Source: Ectocarpus siliculosus
Lineage: Eukaryota > Sar > Phaeophyceae > Ectocarpales > Ectocarpaceae
Assembly: GCA_000310025.1 (NCBI GenBank)
Contig: FN649738.1
Coordinates: 3,032 to 67,031 of the forward strand
Length of the DNA stretch: 64,000 nt
Direction of reading: 5' to 3'
In this document: piece after piece, positions 47,375 to 56,200 of the stretch
How the letters are laid out: each line of letters opens with the position of its first letter
Position numbering within the stretch: the first letter of the stretch is position 1
Made by a program: the position numbers and the translations under genes
Notes under the pieces: model-generated
The model's database searches: none
The model's input: the letters and a program-made list of their open reading frames with translations, nothing else
What the model was told of the DNA's origin: nothing

Positions 47375-48769
47375 TCACGAAGTCTTGTTGTTCTTACTTC
47401 TGGATCCCTCTTCCTGATTTCTTCCCCATTCCGTCCCTTGCCCCGGCTGTCTCTCCAATACCCCTTCCCCTTCTTCCAACACCGCCGACACCCATGCTGG
47501 GTCTTGCATATTCGCCCTTACGTATGCCATCAATGCGTTCGATGACCACCTCCCTTCCTTCTTTATCACAGCCTCCGGTACCCCTTTCGCGGCCAGCTTC
47601 GTCGCCCCACCTATCCTTCCCGAATGTAACGCGAACTCTTCCGGTTTTAGCTTCGCCCCTGCCCCTTTCCCTTCCTTCGACCACATCTTTGACACCGCTC
47701 TTATCCCCTTCCTCATCTGTTCTGTCGCCTTCATTCTCTGCCATACCTCCCACTTCCCTTCCCTTCTGTGTACCGTCAATGGTGCCGTTGCACTTAATCC
47801 TTCACTTCCATAAATCCCGAATAGTTCCAGCATCAATTCCACCGCTCCATTCGCCCTCCCCCTCTCCCTGACCATCACCGCTCCCGTCCTCTCTTGATCT
47901 CCCTTCGAGCCTCTCATCTGCACTTCTATCTTATCTCCCCTTAACCTCTCCGGTCCTTCCAGCTGCTTATCGCCCTCGAAGAATGCCACGTCCCCCTTGC
48001 ACAGGTAGTACACTTCGTGGATTTTTCCATCCTTTTCCGCAAACAACTCTGACGCCCTCAACATCAGCAGATATGTCAAGGCCAATCCGATCCATAGCAC
48101 TCTTCCCCCTGCACCCTCACCGCCAACACCCTGCTGCATTGCACTCAACATTCCCCATGTCAGAGGTCTCCTCACTCTTGCTTGTGTGCCTTTCTCCACG
48201 TGCCCTCTCTTAATACCTTGCGCTACCCCTTTGATGTACGGGTTACTCAACGGCAAAGACATGTTCTGAAACTGTTGATGATAGAAATTTACCGCCACGA
48301 GCTTCCCCATTATCGTCGAATCCCTATTTCCTAGGAACACACTACAGTAAGCCATGTACTCCGCCAGCTCCTCCACTATTTCCCCTTCCTCCGACCCCTT
48401 CGCAATCCATGGGCTCTTCTGCACTCGTTCCCTCCACTTTATCCACATGTTCCAAGCCCCCGTGTAAGTTTTTCTAGTCGACGCTGCAACTCTTCCAAGT
48501 GCGTAGTCTTCGCGCAAAATCTCTGCACATAGCTGCTGCTCCTCGGCCTTCAGCTCCTGCACCTGCCAACGTGTTCCGGGCGATTCCGATTGCAAGTTGT
48601 CAGCGATCTCCTTCCATCTCGTTATGCCATCTGCTAGCCTATTCTCCACGCCCGGTACATGCCTCGCCTGAAAACACCAACCCCCAATCGTCTCCAAAGC
48701 TCCCATCATCCTCATCAGTGCCCCTACCCTCGCCTTCTTCTTCCCCCCCCCCCACACTTCTTCACCCAC
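47375..48769 (-). CDS. Tyrosine recombinase with preceding RNase H tail (Ngaro-like element)
   Basis: An open frame of 464 codons. The first 40 residues (ARHVPGVENRLADGITRWKE) are the end of the RNase H domain. A SAM-like N-terminal recombinase domain follows (VAASTRKTYTGAWNMWIKW). The catalytic domain contains LTYLLMLRASELFAEKDG with the first Arg, LHSGRIGGATKLAAKG with the His-x-x-Arg pair, and GRWSSNALMAYVRAN with the nucleophile Tyr. It catalyses integration of the circular DNA intermediate without target duplication (known for the family). The frame is intact. It is separated from the RT frame by a shift at a C11 homopolymer (48743-48753). Confidence 0.9.
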   Translation of the reverse strand: MGEEVWGGGKKKARVGALMRMMGALETIGGWCFQARHVPGVENRLADGITRWKEIADNLQSESPGTRWQVQELKAEEQQLCAEILREDYALGRVAASTRKTYTGAWNMWIKWRERVQKSPWIAKGSEEGEIVEELAEYMAYCSVFLGNRDSTIMGKLVAVNFYHQQFQNMSLPLSNPYIKGVAQGIKRGHVEKGTQARVRRPLTWGMLSAMQQGVGGEGAGGRVLWIGLALTYLLMLRASELFAEKDGKIHEVYYLCKGDVAFFEGDKQLEGPERLRGDKIEVQMRGSKGDQERTGAVMVRERGRANGAVELMLELFGIYGSEGLSATAPLTVHRREGKWEVWQRMKATEQMRKGIRAVSKMWSKEGKGAGAKLKPEEFALHSGRIGGATKLAAKGVPEAVIKKEGRWSSNALMAYVRANMQDPAWVSAVLEEGEGVLERQPGQGTEWGRNQEEGSRSKNNKTS

Positions 48770-50295
48770 GACACGGCGCTCTCGTTGTCCGCCCTCATCA
48801 TCACCGCCTCTCCTTCCCGCTCCGGCCTATCCCCCCTCGAAATCACCATCACATACGCCGTCATCACCATCGCCATCAGTTCTAGCACGTTTATGCATAT
48901 AAAGTCCCCTTCTCCCTTCTGCCTCGCCCTGATCGTCCTTCCTTGTACCTCCTCCGGCAACTCGTACCTCCAGAACACCCTCGTTTCCATGCAAACCCCC
49001 CCCAACGCTCTCGTTGACGCATCCGAAAACCAGCTCCTCGAAGGAACTTGCTTGGCAAAGCTGAACGACGCCGCCGTTATCTTACTGCCCATCTCCCCCG
49101 CCCCTCTCCCTAGATACCACCGCCACCACCCCACCTCTGCCCTAAACTCCCATGTCAGCTTCACTACCTTGCGTGCTTGCGCCTTCTTCCTATGTCTGCC
49201 CCACGCGTCCCCCCCTCCGGCCCGTTCCACCCCATTGAGATGCAGCCCGGCAAGCTGCAGAAGCCTGTGTACGAAGTAACGGCCGGGCCTGATAACGAAG
49301 GCCGCGTGGTGCAGCTTACCTGCCAACACCAATACCTCGCGCACGGTAGCCTGCTTCCTGTGCTCTGGCCATTCCGCTAACCTCTCTCTCAAATCCTGCA
49401 CTTTCTGTTCCGGGAATGAAATCCTTCCTGCTTCGGTATCCACCAACCACCCTAATACCACATGTTCCGTCCTCCAGTCTGTCATCTTTTTTGCGGGCAG
49501 TACTGGCTCCTCCTGCTCATCCCTCTCCCCTAATAATTCATGGCGAGTGGACGCAAGCCCCTTCGTCAACTCCAGACACCGCTCCCCCTTGTCTTCCCAC
49601 TGCACTTCCACACTAATCGCATCGTCCACGAAGAACCGCATCAACGCCGGATCATTCTTCCCCCCCCCGACCGCCGGCTGCACCTTGCACTGCGTTGGGA
49701 TCGGCACTATCCCTTTCCCCGTTGGCGGAGCTATCTTTACGTGTGCCGCTGCCCGTACCCCAGAAGGCGTTACCCGTACTGTGTCTCTCGTCGTCTGTCG
49801 GTGTACGTGTTCTATCGCCGACGCCACCAGCCCCCACCACCCAGGACTGCCCCGCCATCCGAACTGCAACCGAAGGTCTACTACCAGGAATTCCCCTATC
49901 ACATACCCGAAAGCCGGCGCCCCTGCTGGGTCTACTGGAATTTGGCGAAACGCGCTCTTCACGTCCATTTTTTGCAACAAAATCGTCCTCCTTGGATACC
50001 TAACTCTCAACCCCAGGAACCGTTCTAACACCTCCTTCATTACAGTCGCCATCCCGCACGCCGGAATTTCTTCAAAAAAAGTGGTGGCATTCACCGGCCG
50101 CCCTTCCCCCCCCCCGTTGCTTCCGCTACTGGTATAGTCAAATCGTGTATCACCCGAAGTTTCTCTTTCTCTTCGACCACCCCGACCGGGGACACGCGCA
50201 AACCCGGAATTTTTTCTGCAACTTTCCTCCTGAACAACACCGCCCTGCCTGCTTCCACGTCCTCTACCACCTTCTGCCAAATCGCTCCGTGCCAT
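48724..50295 (-). CDS. Reverse transcriptase/RNase H of the Ngaro-like element
   Basis: An open frame of 523 codons, of which the useful part begins at about 50110. RT motifs: RRTILLQKMDVKSAFRQIPV (the DVKSAFRQIP motif A), FGWRGSPGWWGL (motif B) and LMRFFVDDAISVE (FVDD catalytic motif C). The RNase H begins near SRSWFSDASTRALGGVCMET and continues with CINVLELMAMVM and MRADNESAVSWVKKC. The upstream RT residues (VEEKEKLRVIHDLT) lie in the neighbouring frame, and the switch coincides with a C10 run at 50106-50115. The downstream switch into the recombinase frame is at the C11 run. Confidence 0.88.
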   Translation of the reverse strand: MARSDLAEGGRGRGSRQGGVVQEESCRKNSGFARVPGRGGRRERETSGDTRFDYTSSGSNGGGEGRPVNATTFFEEIPACGMATVMKEVLERFLGLRVRYPRRTILLQKMDVKSAFRQIPVDPAGAPAFGYVIGEFLVVDLRLQFGWRGSPGWWGLVASAIEHVHRQTTRDTVRVTPSGVRAAAHVKIAPPTGKGIVPIPTQCKVQPAVGGGKNDPALMRFFVDDAISVEVQWEDKGERCLELTKGLASTRHELLGERDEQEEPVLPAKKMTDWRTEHVVLGWLVDTEAGRISFPEQKVQDLRERLAEWPEHRKQATVREVLVLAGKLHHAAFVIRPGRYFVHRLLQLAGLHLNGVERAGGGDAWGRHRKKAQARKVVKLTWEFRAEVGWWRWYLGRGAGEMGSKITAASFSFAKQVPSRSWFSDASTRALGGVCMETRVFWRYELPEEVQGRTIRARQKGEGDFICINVLELMAMVMTAYVMVISRGDRPEREGEAVMMRADNESAVSWVKKCGGGGRRRRG

Positions 50296-50780
50296 TTTTG
50301 CGCGCTCGGATGATTCCCGTACGCTAACTCATGCTTCAGGTCTCCCCCCGGTCCTACTGCGATGGGTACCCCCACTTCTGCAATTTTTACCAGCACGTCC
50401 ACGTGTTCAAAGCTCCCAAAATTTCCGGCAATCTTTTTCGCATCCATATGAGGCGCCAACAAACGGCCACCCAGACTCCGCACGACATGTCCGATACCAC
50501 CTCCGCTAGCATCTATCATCTCTTCCTTCGGGGGGGGGGCACTCACAAGGGGTTCACTCGCTGTTTCAGTTTGTGCATAAGGGGAAAAAGGGCACCGGGC
50601 GGATACGGGGGCCAAACTCTCAGACAACACGGCCCACGCCATATCGGCCAACACTGACATCAACTTCAATTGTTCCGGTGACCCGGTTTTCGTTTTCTTG
50701 AGCCTCGATAGCGCTGCTCGCCACCTTGCTTTTCTCTCAGCCTCGCCCCCCGGTGCCGTACCTGCTGCTCCGGACGCCAA
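50091..50780 (-). CDS. N-terminal (Gag-like) region and start of RT, Ngaro-like element
   Basis: An open frame of 229 codons starting at the inner edge of repeat A1 (MASGAAGTAPGGEAERKARW). It has a basic helical start and a Pro/Ala linker. A domain with GNFGSFEHVDVLVKIAEVGV and HPSAQKWHGAIWQKVVEDVE leads into the fingers of the RT (LRVSPVGVVEEKEKLRVIHD). The frame changes at the C10 run near 50110. Function of the N-terminal part is not known; a nucleic-acid-binding role is inferred from position. Confidence 0.7.
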   Translation of the reverse strand: MASGAAGTAPGGEAERKARWRAALSRLKKTKTGSPEQLKLMSVLADMAWAVLSESLAPVSARCPFSPYAQTETASEPLVSAPPPKEEMIDASGGGIGHVVRSLGGRLLAPHMDAKKIAGNFGSFEHVDVLVKIAEVGVPIAVGPGGDLKHELAYGNHPSAQKWHGAIWQKVVEDVEAGRAVLFRRKVAEKIPGLRVSPVGVVEEKEKLRVIHDLTIPVAEATGGGKGGR

Positions 50781-51064
50781 CGAACCGACGATGCTCTTGC
50801 TCTCTTTCTCTGTCAGTCTCCTTCCTTCCGTACACTCGCTTCCTTCTTCTTCCTCCTCTGTCTCTCTTCTACTCCTCCTCTTGTTTGTTTGTTGTCTTGC
50901 TCTTTGGTTCAGATGTTTCTTCTGTTGTGAGCAAGGTGCATCTCTTTCTTTTTATTTTCTTTCAGTTACACATGCCTACCTATCTATCAATTCTCTCTTA
51001 CCTACGGTGCCCCCTTTGATCTTTCTAACCGTTCTGACAAAACACCAGGTTGTACAACACAACC
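50779..51064 (+). repeat. Split direct repeat A1 (5' terminal copy, minus-strand element)
   Basis: Matches 46886-47176 over its full length. It marks the 5' end of the element in its own reading direction. Confidence 0.9.
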
Positions 51065-51396
51065 GTCCACCTTGCTCAGTGTCTTGCCTGGTGTTCCCTG
51101 GTGTTGCCTGGGAGTGAGCGACAGCGAGCGACTGAGAGAGAAATGAAGGATAAGGAAGGAAACAGACTGAAGAAGCGAAGCGGCTCCAACCTGCACACAG
51201 TGGACGGACTAGCTCCACTACACTGAACCCACGTCAGAGATCGTCACATCTCGTCACACTTGGCCTCGTCTTGGATTCGAACGTGAGTCGCTTCAACTTT
51301 TTAGTTTTCTTTTCGGGTGCAGTGGAAAAATTTGTTCTGCTGTAGGATTCCTTGGGTAGACATATCTCTCTCTTTCGTAAGCTTGAGCTCGCCACC

Positions 51397-52642
51397 ATGG
51401 CAGCACTCACAGGCGGCGGCGCCGACTCATCCGCAGCCAGCCCACGCGGCACCAATAGGGCTCCACGTAGCTCTTCTTCTAGTGGCACCAGCTCCCCGGT
51501 TTCGGCACATTCCGCTACCTCCACGGACGCCACTCAAGTACACTCCTTGCTGCAGCAAGAGCCTCATTGTTATGAAGCACCCTTAGGGTCTTTGGTCGAA
51601 CATGCAATTGCATCTCCTGTTTCACCCTGCACCTCCGTGCCTCGTGATACACCTTCGACACTAGTGGTACACTGGCCGCCAATGATGCTCCACTGTCCGA
51701 CAATGCTGCTTCACGCGACACCATTCTCGCCACACAAGCGCACACTCTGTACCGTTCGGATATGCCTTCTCTTGCCGAAGGGCCTTCGATCGGCATTTCA
51801 CACAACGTGACCGCAAGTGACACCGCAGAACAAAATGCTAATGCTGCCATCGCTCCAACTTCTGCTCTTGTAGAAAACGAGTCTATATCGCCACACGCGC
51901 CACACCTCAACACGACACTACGCTCTTTTAGCGCACGCTTGACGCCATTGATGAGGATCACTCCAGCGAAATCCACGCGCCGCCCGACACAGCTATCGCC
52001 ATGCAATCGACAATTAGCATCGATAATTTTGGCATATCTCAGCGTACTTATCGCACATCTCCGGAGATCGCAGAACTCGGCATTATTCCATCGGTTGCCG
52101 AATCTTCCGCTCACCTCACCGCCAACTCACCACTTTCTGGGCCCACTACGCCGTCTGCGACACTGCCTGCTGCTTCCGACAAAAATGGCGCTGTGCTCTC
52201 TGCAATTAATGAGGCACTCATGCACTCCACAACGCCGCATGCCGACGCCCGCCTCGTTTTTTGGGAACATGAAAAATCGTTCACGTTGTTTACCACCCCC
52301 CTGCAGAGCGTGGCACAGCAATCATCCGACATCGCGACACTTTCCAACAAAACTGCTACCGTTACAGCAGTACGGCCGACTGCTTCTGACATACCATGCA
52401 CGGGGCATTCCTTGCTGACGAACTTGCCATGGCAACAAGGTGCTGCTGAGACCGTCTCCAACAATACGGAGTCATGCCGGCTGGCTTCGCTGTCAACCAT
52501 CCCCCTGCAACACGTTGCCTCCCAGCTCCCGCCACCACTTCGAGACAATATTCGATCGCACGTATCGCCTACAATTACATGTGTCGACTCCGGACCGCCA
52601 TTTTGGGACCAGTCTAGCCGACAACAGCACAGTCAATCGTAG
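51397..52642 (+). pseudogene. N-terminal half of Gag-like protein, frameshifted
   Basis: The start codon at 51397 is in a strong context (GCCACCATGG). The first frame is Ala/Ser/Thr-rich (SSSSSGTSSPVSAHSATSTD) and runs to about 51700. The reading then shifts to the frame with SLAEGPSIGISHNVTASDTA, and again to the one from 52001 (STISIDNFGISQRTYRTSPE), which stops with TAG at 52640. The composition suggests a disordered N-terminal region. I do not recognise it outside the context of the zinc knuckle downstream. Two frameshifts and a stop show decay. Confidence 0.5.
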
Positions 52643-52654
52643 CAGCATGGTGCA

Positions 52655-52659
52655 TGTTC
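52655..52659 (+). repeat. Target-site duplication TGTTC, left copy
   Basis: Matches 60324-60328 exactly and directly flanks the LTR. Confidence 0.9.
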
Positions 52660-52959
52660 TGTTAGGATGATCCGAACTGGGGGTAGCTTGTCGCAAGACG
52701 TGTGTTGAATAGGGTGTCGGCAACTCGGCGAACTCGCGCCAAGGAGGAAAGATGTGCTGGGCTTGTTGTATAGACTTCTTCTTCACATGAAAAACATGGA
52801 CTCACATGAACACATGAACGAACTGCACGCACACGCGCACGCACCATCAGTACGGGGGCGACGCAGTATACAACAGGGGTACCTTGCACACCCTGGAAAT
52901 ACATTCCACGTACCACACAATCCTACAACCACTTGGCATTGCTACAAGTATATCTATCA
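52660..52959 (-). repeat. 3' LTR of the copia element
   Basis: 300 bp, plus-strand ends TGTTAGGATG and TATCTATCA. It differs from the 5' LTR at one visible base. Confidence 0.95.
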
Positions 52960-52970
52960 GCCCCCCTGCT
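52960..52970 (-). promoter_or_regulatory. Polypurine tract of the copia element
   Basis: On the minus strand AGCAGGGGGGC directly precedes the 3' LTR, the expected place for the plus-strand primer. Confidence 0.75.
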
Positions 52971-53242
52971 TGTGACCATACCATGTCTTTTTCGATCCTC
53001 AAGAACTCCAAAATACAAGAAAATAAAATCATAAACTCAAATTCAACTCCAGAACAATAGCCTTCTTGGCTAGACATCAATACCCTTCCCCGATCATACC
53101 AGTTATAATTCTTCGAACTTCAGCGAACTAATTGCCCCCCAGCCTAGAACACCATCCATTGAGAAAAACCATAGGCAAAAATGCAAAATATTGCCACCCT
53201 AGTTGTTTGATCGCACACAAAATAAACCCAAACATAAAAATC

Positions 53243-56200
53243 TTAATCCATACTCATTACGAAGTTACGATGAAACTCGAAATTTCCCACGTTAAGTGCC
53301 TTCGTGAGGAAGTCAGCATGTTGATACGCCGATTCCACGTGAAAAATCGAAATCTCCTTCCTGCGTACCAAATCCCTGATAAAGTGGTGCCTTACGTCGA
53401 TGTGCTTCGAGTTACTGTTGCTAATTGGGTTCTGTGCCAACTGAATAGCCCCCTGGTTATCCTCGAACACCGGAATACACGGCATACCGGCTTCTGGCAA
53501 CATGAAACGCCATACTTGCCTCAGAAACAACACTTCCTTCATCACATCCGCAAGGGAGACATACTCCGCCTCTGTCGTGCTCAACGTAACGCACTTCTGC
53601 GTCCTTGAAAACCAAGAAATACATCCCCCCCCACACATCACCAACCCTCCTGACACAGACCTCCTATCGGCAGCCTTACTTGCATAGTCTGCGTCTGCGA
53701 ACACCTCCATGCTCAACCCTGCTACACTACCCCTCCTGAATGTAATACCCAAGGCACTAGTCCTTACCACATACCCCAAAATACCAAGACCTGCTCTCCA
53801 ATGAATCTCTTTGGGAGAGGCACAGTACCGTGCTACCGCTCTCACTGCGTTCGCGATATCTGGCCTCGTTTGCGTTGCCAGCCACATCAATGATCCTATC
53901 AGCTCACGAAAAGGCCTTGATACCACTTCTTCATCTTGGTCAAACTCTGAAAGCTTCAACCCTACAGGAAGAGGAATTTCCTTCCCGTACTCTACCCCAA
54001 ACTCCATCCCCAACTCTTCAGCGTACGTCTGCTGCGATATCTTCAAAGTCCCTGCATCCCAATCTCTCTCATAAAAGCATCCTGAATACCACCTCAAATC
54101 CCCAAGATTCTTCACCGGTACCATGGTGTTGAGATCTCTGCCAAACTGGTCACATCTCTCCTCCTCTCCTATCGAAAATATATCATCTACATGTACCACC
54201 AGAGTTACTACCACTCTTCCCTCCTCAATCAATCGAAACACACACGTATCCGCCATGCATTGAATAAAACCCAAACAAACCAAACACCCCGCCAAGTGTG
54301 AATGCCATTTCCTCGATGCCTGCTTAAGGCCATACAGACTCTTGTTCAACTTCACTATCATACCTGACAATCTACCACACCCCTCTGGCAGACGCATGAA
54401 AACATCCTCATCCAAATCCGACTGGACAAATGCTTGCTTGATGTCAAAATGACGGAGAGAAAGATTTTGCTCACACGCCATCGCTGCCAATAAACGAACG
54501 CTAGAAACCGCTACAGTCGGTGCATACGTCTCTCCACAATCTACATGTACTCGCTGCATATCTCCTCTCGCTACTAGCCGTGATTTCACACTAGTTGGCC
54601 ATCCGTATTCATCAGACTTCCAATCAAATACCCACTTCGCCTTGATAACACTCTCTGGTTGCTACAATACTTCCTCAAAGGTACCAGCCTCGATCAGACC
54701 TCTGAACTCCCTCTCTACAGATGCCATCCACAAGTCAGCATGCTCAGAGGACACAGCCTCCCTATACGTTTTGGGGACGCGCAAGTCACTAGCATAGCAT
54801 TGGGGCAAGTCCGGTGCCACTTCCGGGGGATCTAAATCCCTCATCGCGCGATCAATGTCCTCGCGGGAGGCAAGTAAGGTGGCGCACGCAAATGGGACTT
54901 CTTCACGCAGTCCTTCTGTTTTCGTGCCCCCCCGCTCTTCCCCCCCCAGCTCCGCTCCAGCATGTCCTCTGGCTGAACTCGGGATCTCCTTTCTCCCCCC
55001 ATCGACGACGCTGCGAGTGGTGAGGGTTGACAGGAGCGTTGTCTTGTCCTGCAGGGAAACAAGTCCGAAGCGGTGGGCGGGAGCGTCGCCGCTCCCGCCA
55101 TGTGTCGTCGACCGCTCGTCCCCTTCATCCTGGAAACGCACCCTCCGATCCCTCAACCTCCCCGGCACCCGCGTCTCTCGTCCCAAGTCCAGCTCTCGAT
55201 TGGCCCTGGCAGAGAGGGGCGGCATTGACGAAGCCCGCCCCCCCCCCTGGGCCTTAGCGGCTGCCCTCGTGCGCCCAGAAACCCTCATGTCCCCGCGTCC
55301 CACGTCCAGTTCACGGATGGTCCTCGTGGTGAGCGGCGGCATGTTGGTCGATGGCGCGGCACCGGGCGGCACGGCGGCGGGAGACGGTGTTACTGACGGA
55401 GCAGGCGGTGGCCCGGCGACGAACGGCGTTGCAGGCGGCGCGGTGGTGGTGACCGGTGGCGCGGCGGCGAACGGCGTTGCAGGCGGCGCGGTGGTGGTGA
55501 CCGGTGGCGCGGCGGCGAACGGCGTTGCAGGCGGCGCGGTGGTGGTGACCGGTGGCGGGGCTGCGGTAGACGGCGCCGCCGGCGATGGTGGTGTGGAAGT
55601 TGCCGGCGGCGCCTGTGAGGGTATGGCAGCGGGTGAAGTGGGGGTTCGGGCGAACGGTGAGGGGGGTAAGAGAGGCGGTGCAATGTACTCAATTAAAAAC
55701 GTCGGTGCGGCGGCGACATCTGAATCCCCCCCCTCGCCCGCCGGCGCCGGCAGCTCCAGCGGCGGGGTCAGCAACGGCGCGCGGTCGGAGACCCATACAA
55801 TGTTATTCGTCATGCACACGCGCCCCGTAGCAAACTTGAGAACCTTGACCGCCGAGTCGTGGTGGTTGTCGCCATTGTTGAGGTAGCAGCACAGCACTGC
55901 CTGGGGGTCCATCTTCCGCGTACGCGTCACACGCATGTACCCCGGCTGCAAGAACGGGACGATCTGGAGTGGGGGCGGGCGACCGGTGAAGAGCTCGTGC
56001 GGCGACTTGTACCCTGCGTTCGCCGTGGTCGGGGAACGGTTGAAGCCGCCGGCAGCCCAGTGACATGACTCTAGCCAGAGCCGCTCGCCATCGCGCCCGT
56101 AGCCAGGGATGCGGGTGAAGTCGATCTTGGGGAACAGGCGGCATGCTTCGAGACGAGCGGCGTGGCCGGCCTTGTTCACGCGCCAGATCGCGCTCTCCGT

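Larger units (their letters stand above)
46297..51064 (-). mobile_element. Ngaro/PAT-type tyrosine-recombinase retrotransposon (DIRS order)
   Basis: The element is read on the minus strand. It starts with repeat A1 (50779-51064), then the ORF block (50780-47375: N-terminal/Gag-like, RT, RNase H, tyrosine recombinase), then B1 (47177-47371), A2 (46886-47176) and B2 (46297-46492). This A1-ORFs-B1-A2-B2 pattern of split direct repeats is the hallmark of PAT/Ngaro elements and differs from the inverted repeats of DIRS1. A tyrosine recombinase replaces the DDE integrase. The repeats are highly alike (B1 and B2 differ at only a few positions), so the copy is fairly young. Between A2 and B2 lies about 390 bp of an imperfect ~200-bp tandem rich in CCATGCCCTGC and GAGACACGCTTACCT motifs. 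Confidence 0.9.

Noticed and set aside
54855-55886. 343-codon plus-strand open frame rich in Gly, Val and Ala
   Set aside because: It is antisense to the copia integrase-RT linker and is an effect of the GC-rich tandem repeats there.
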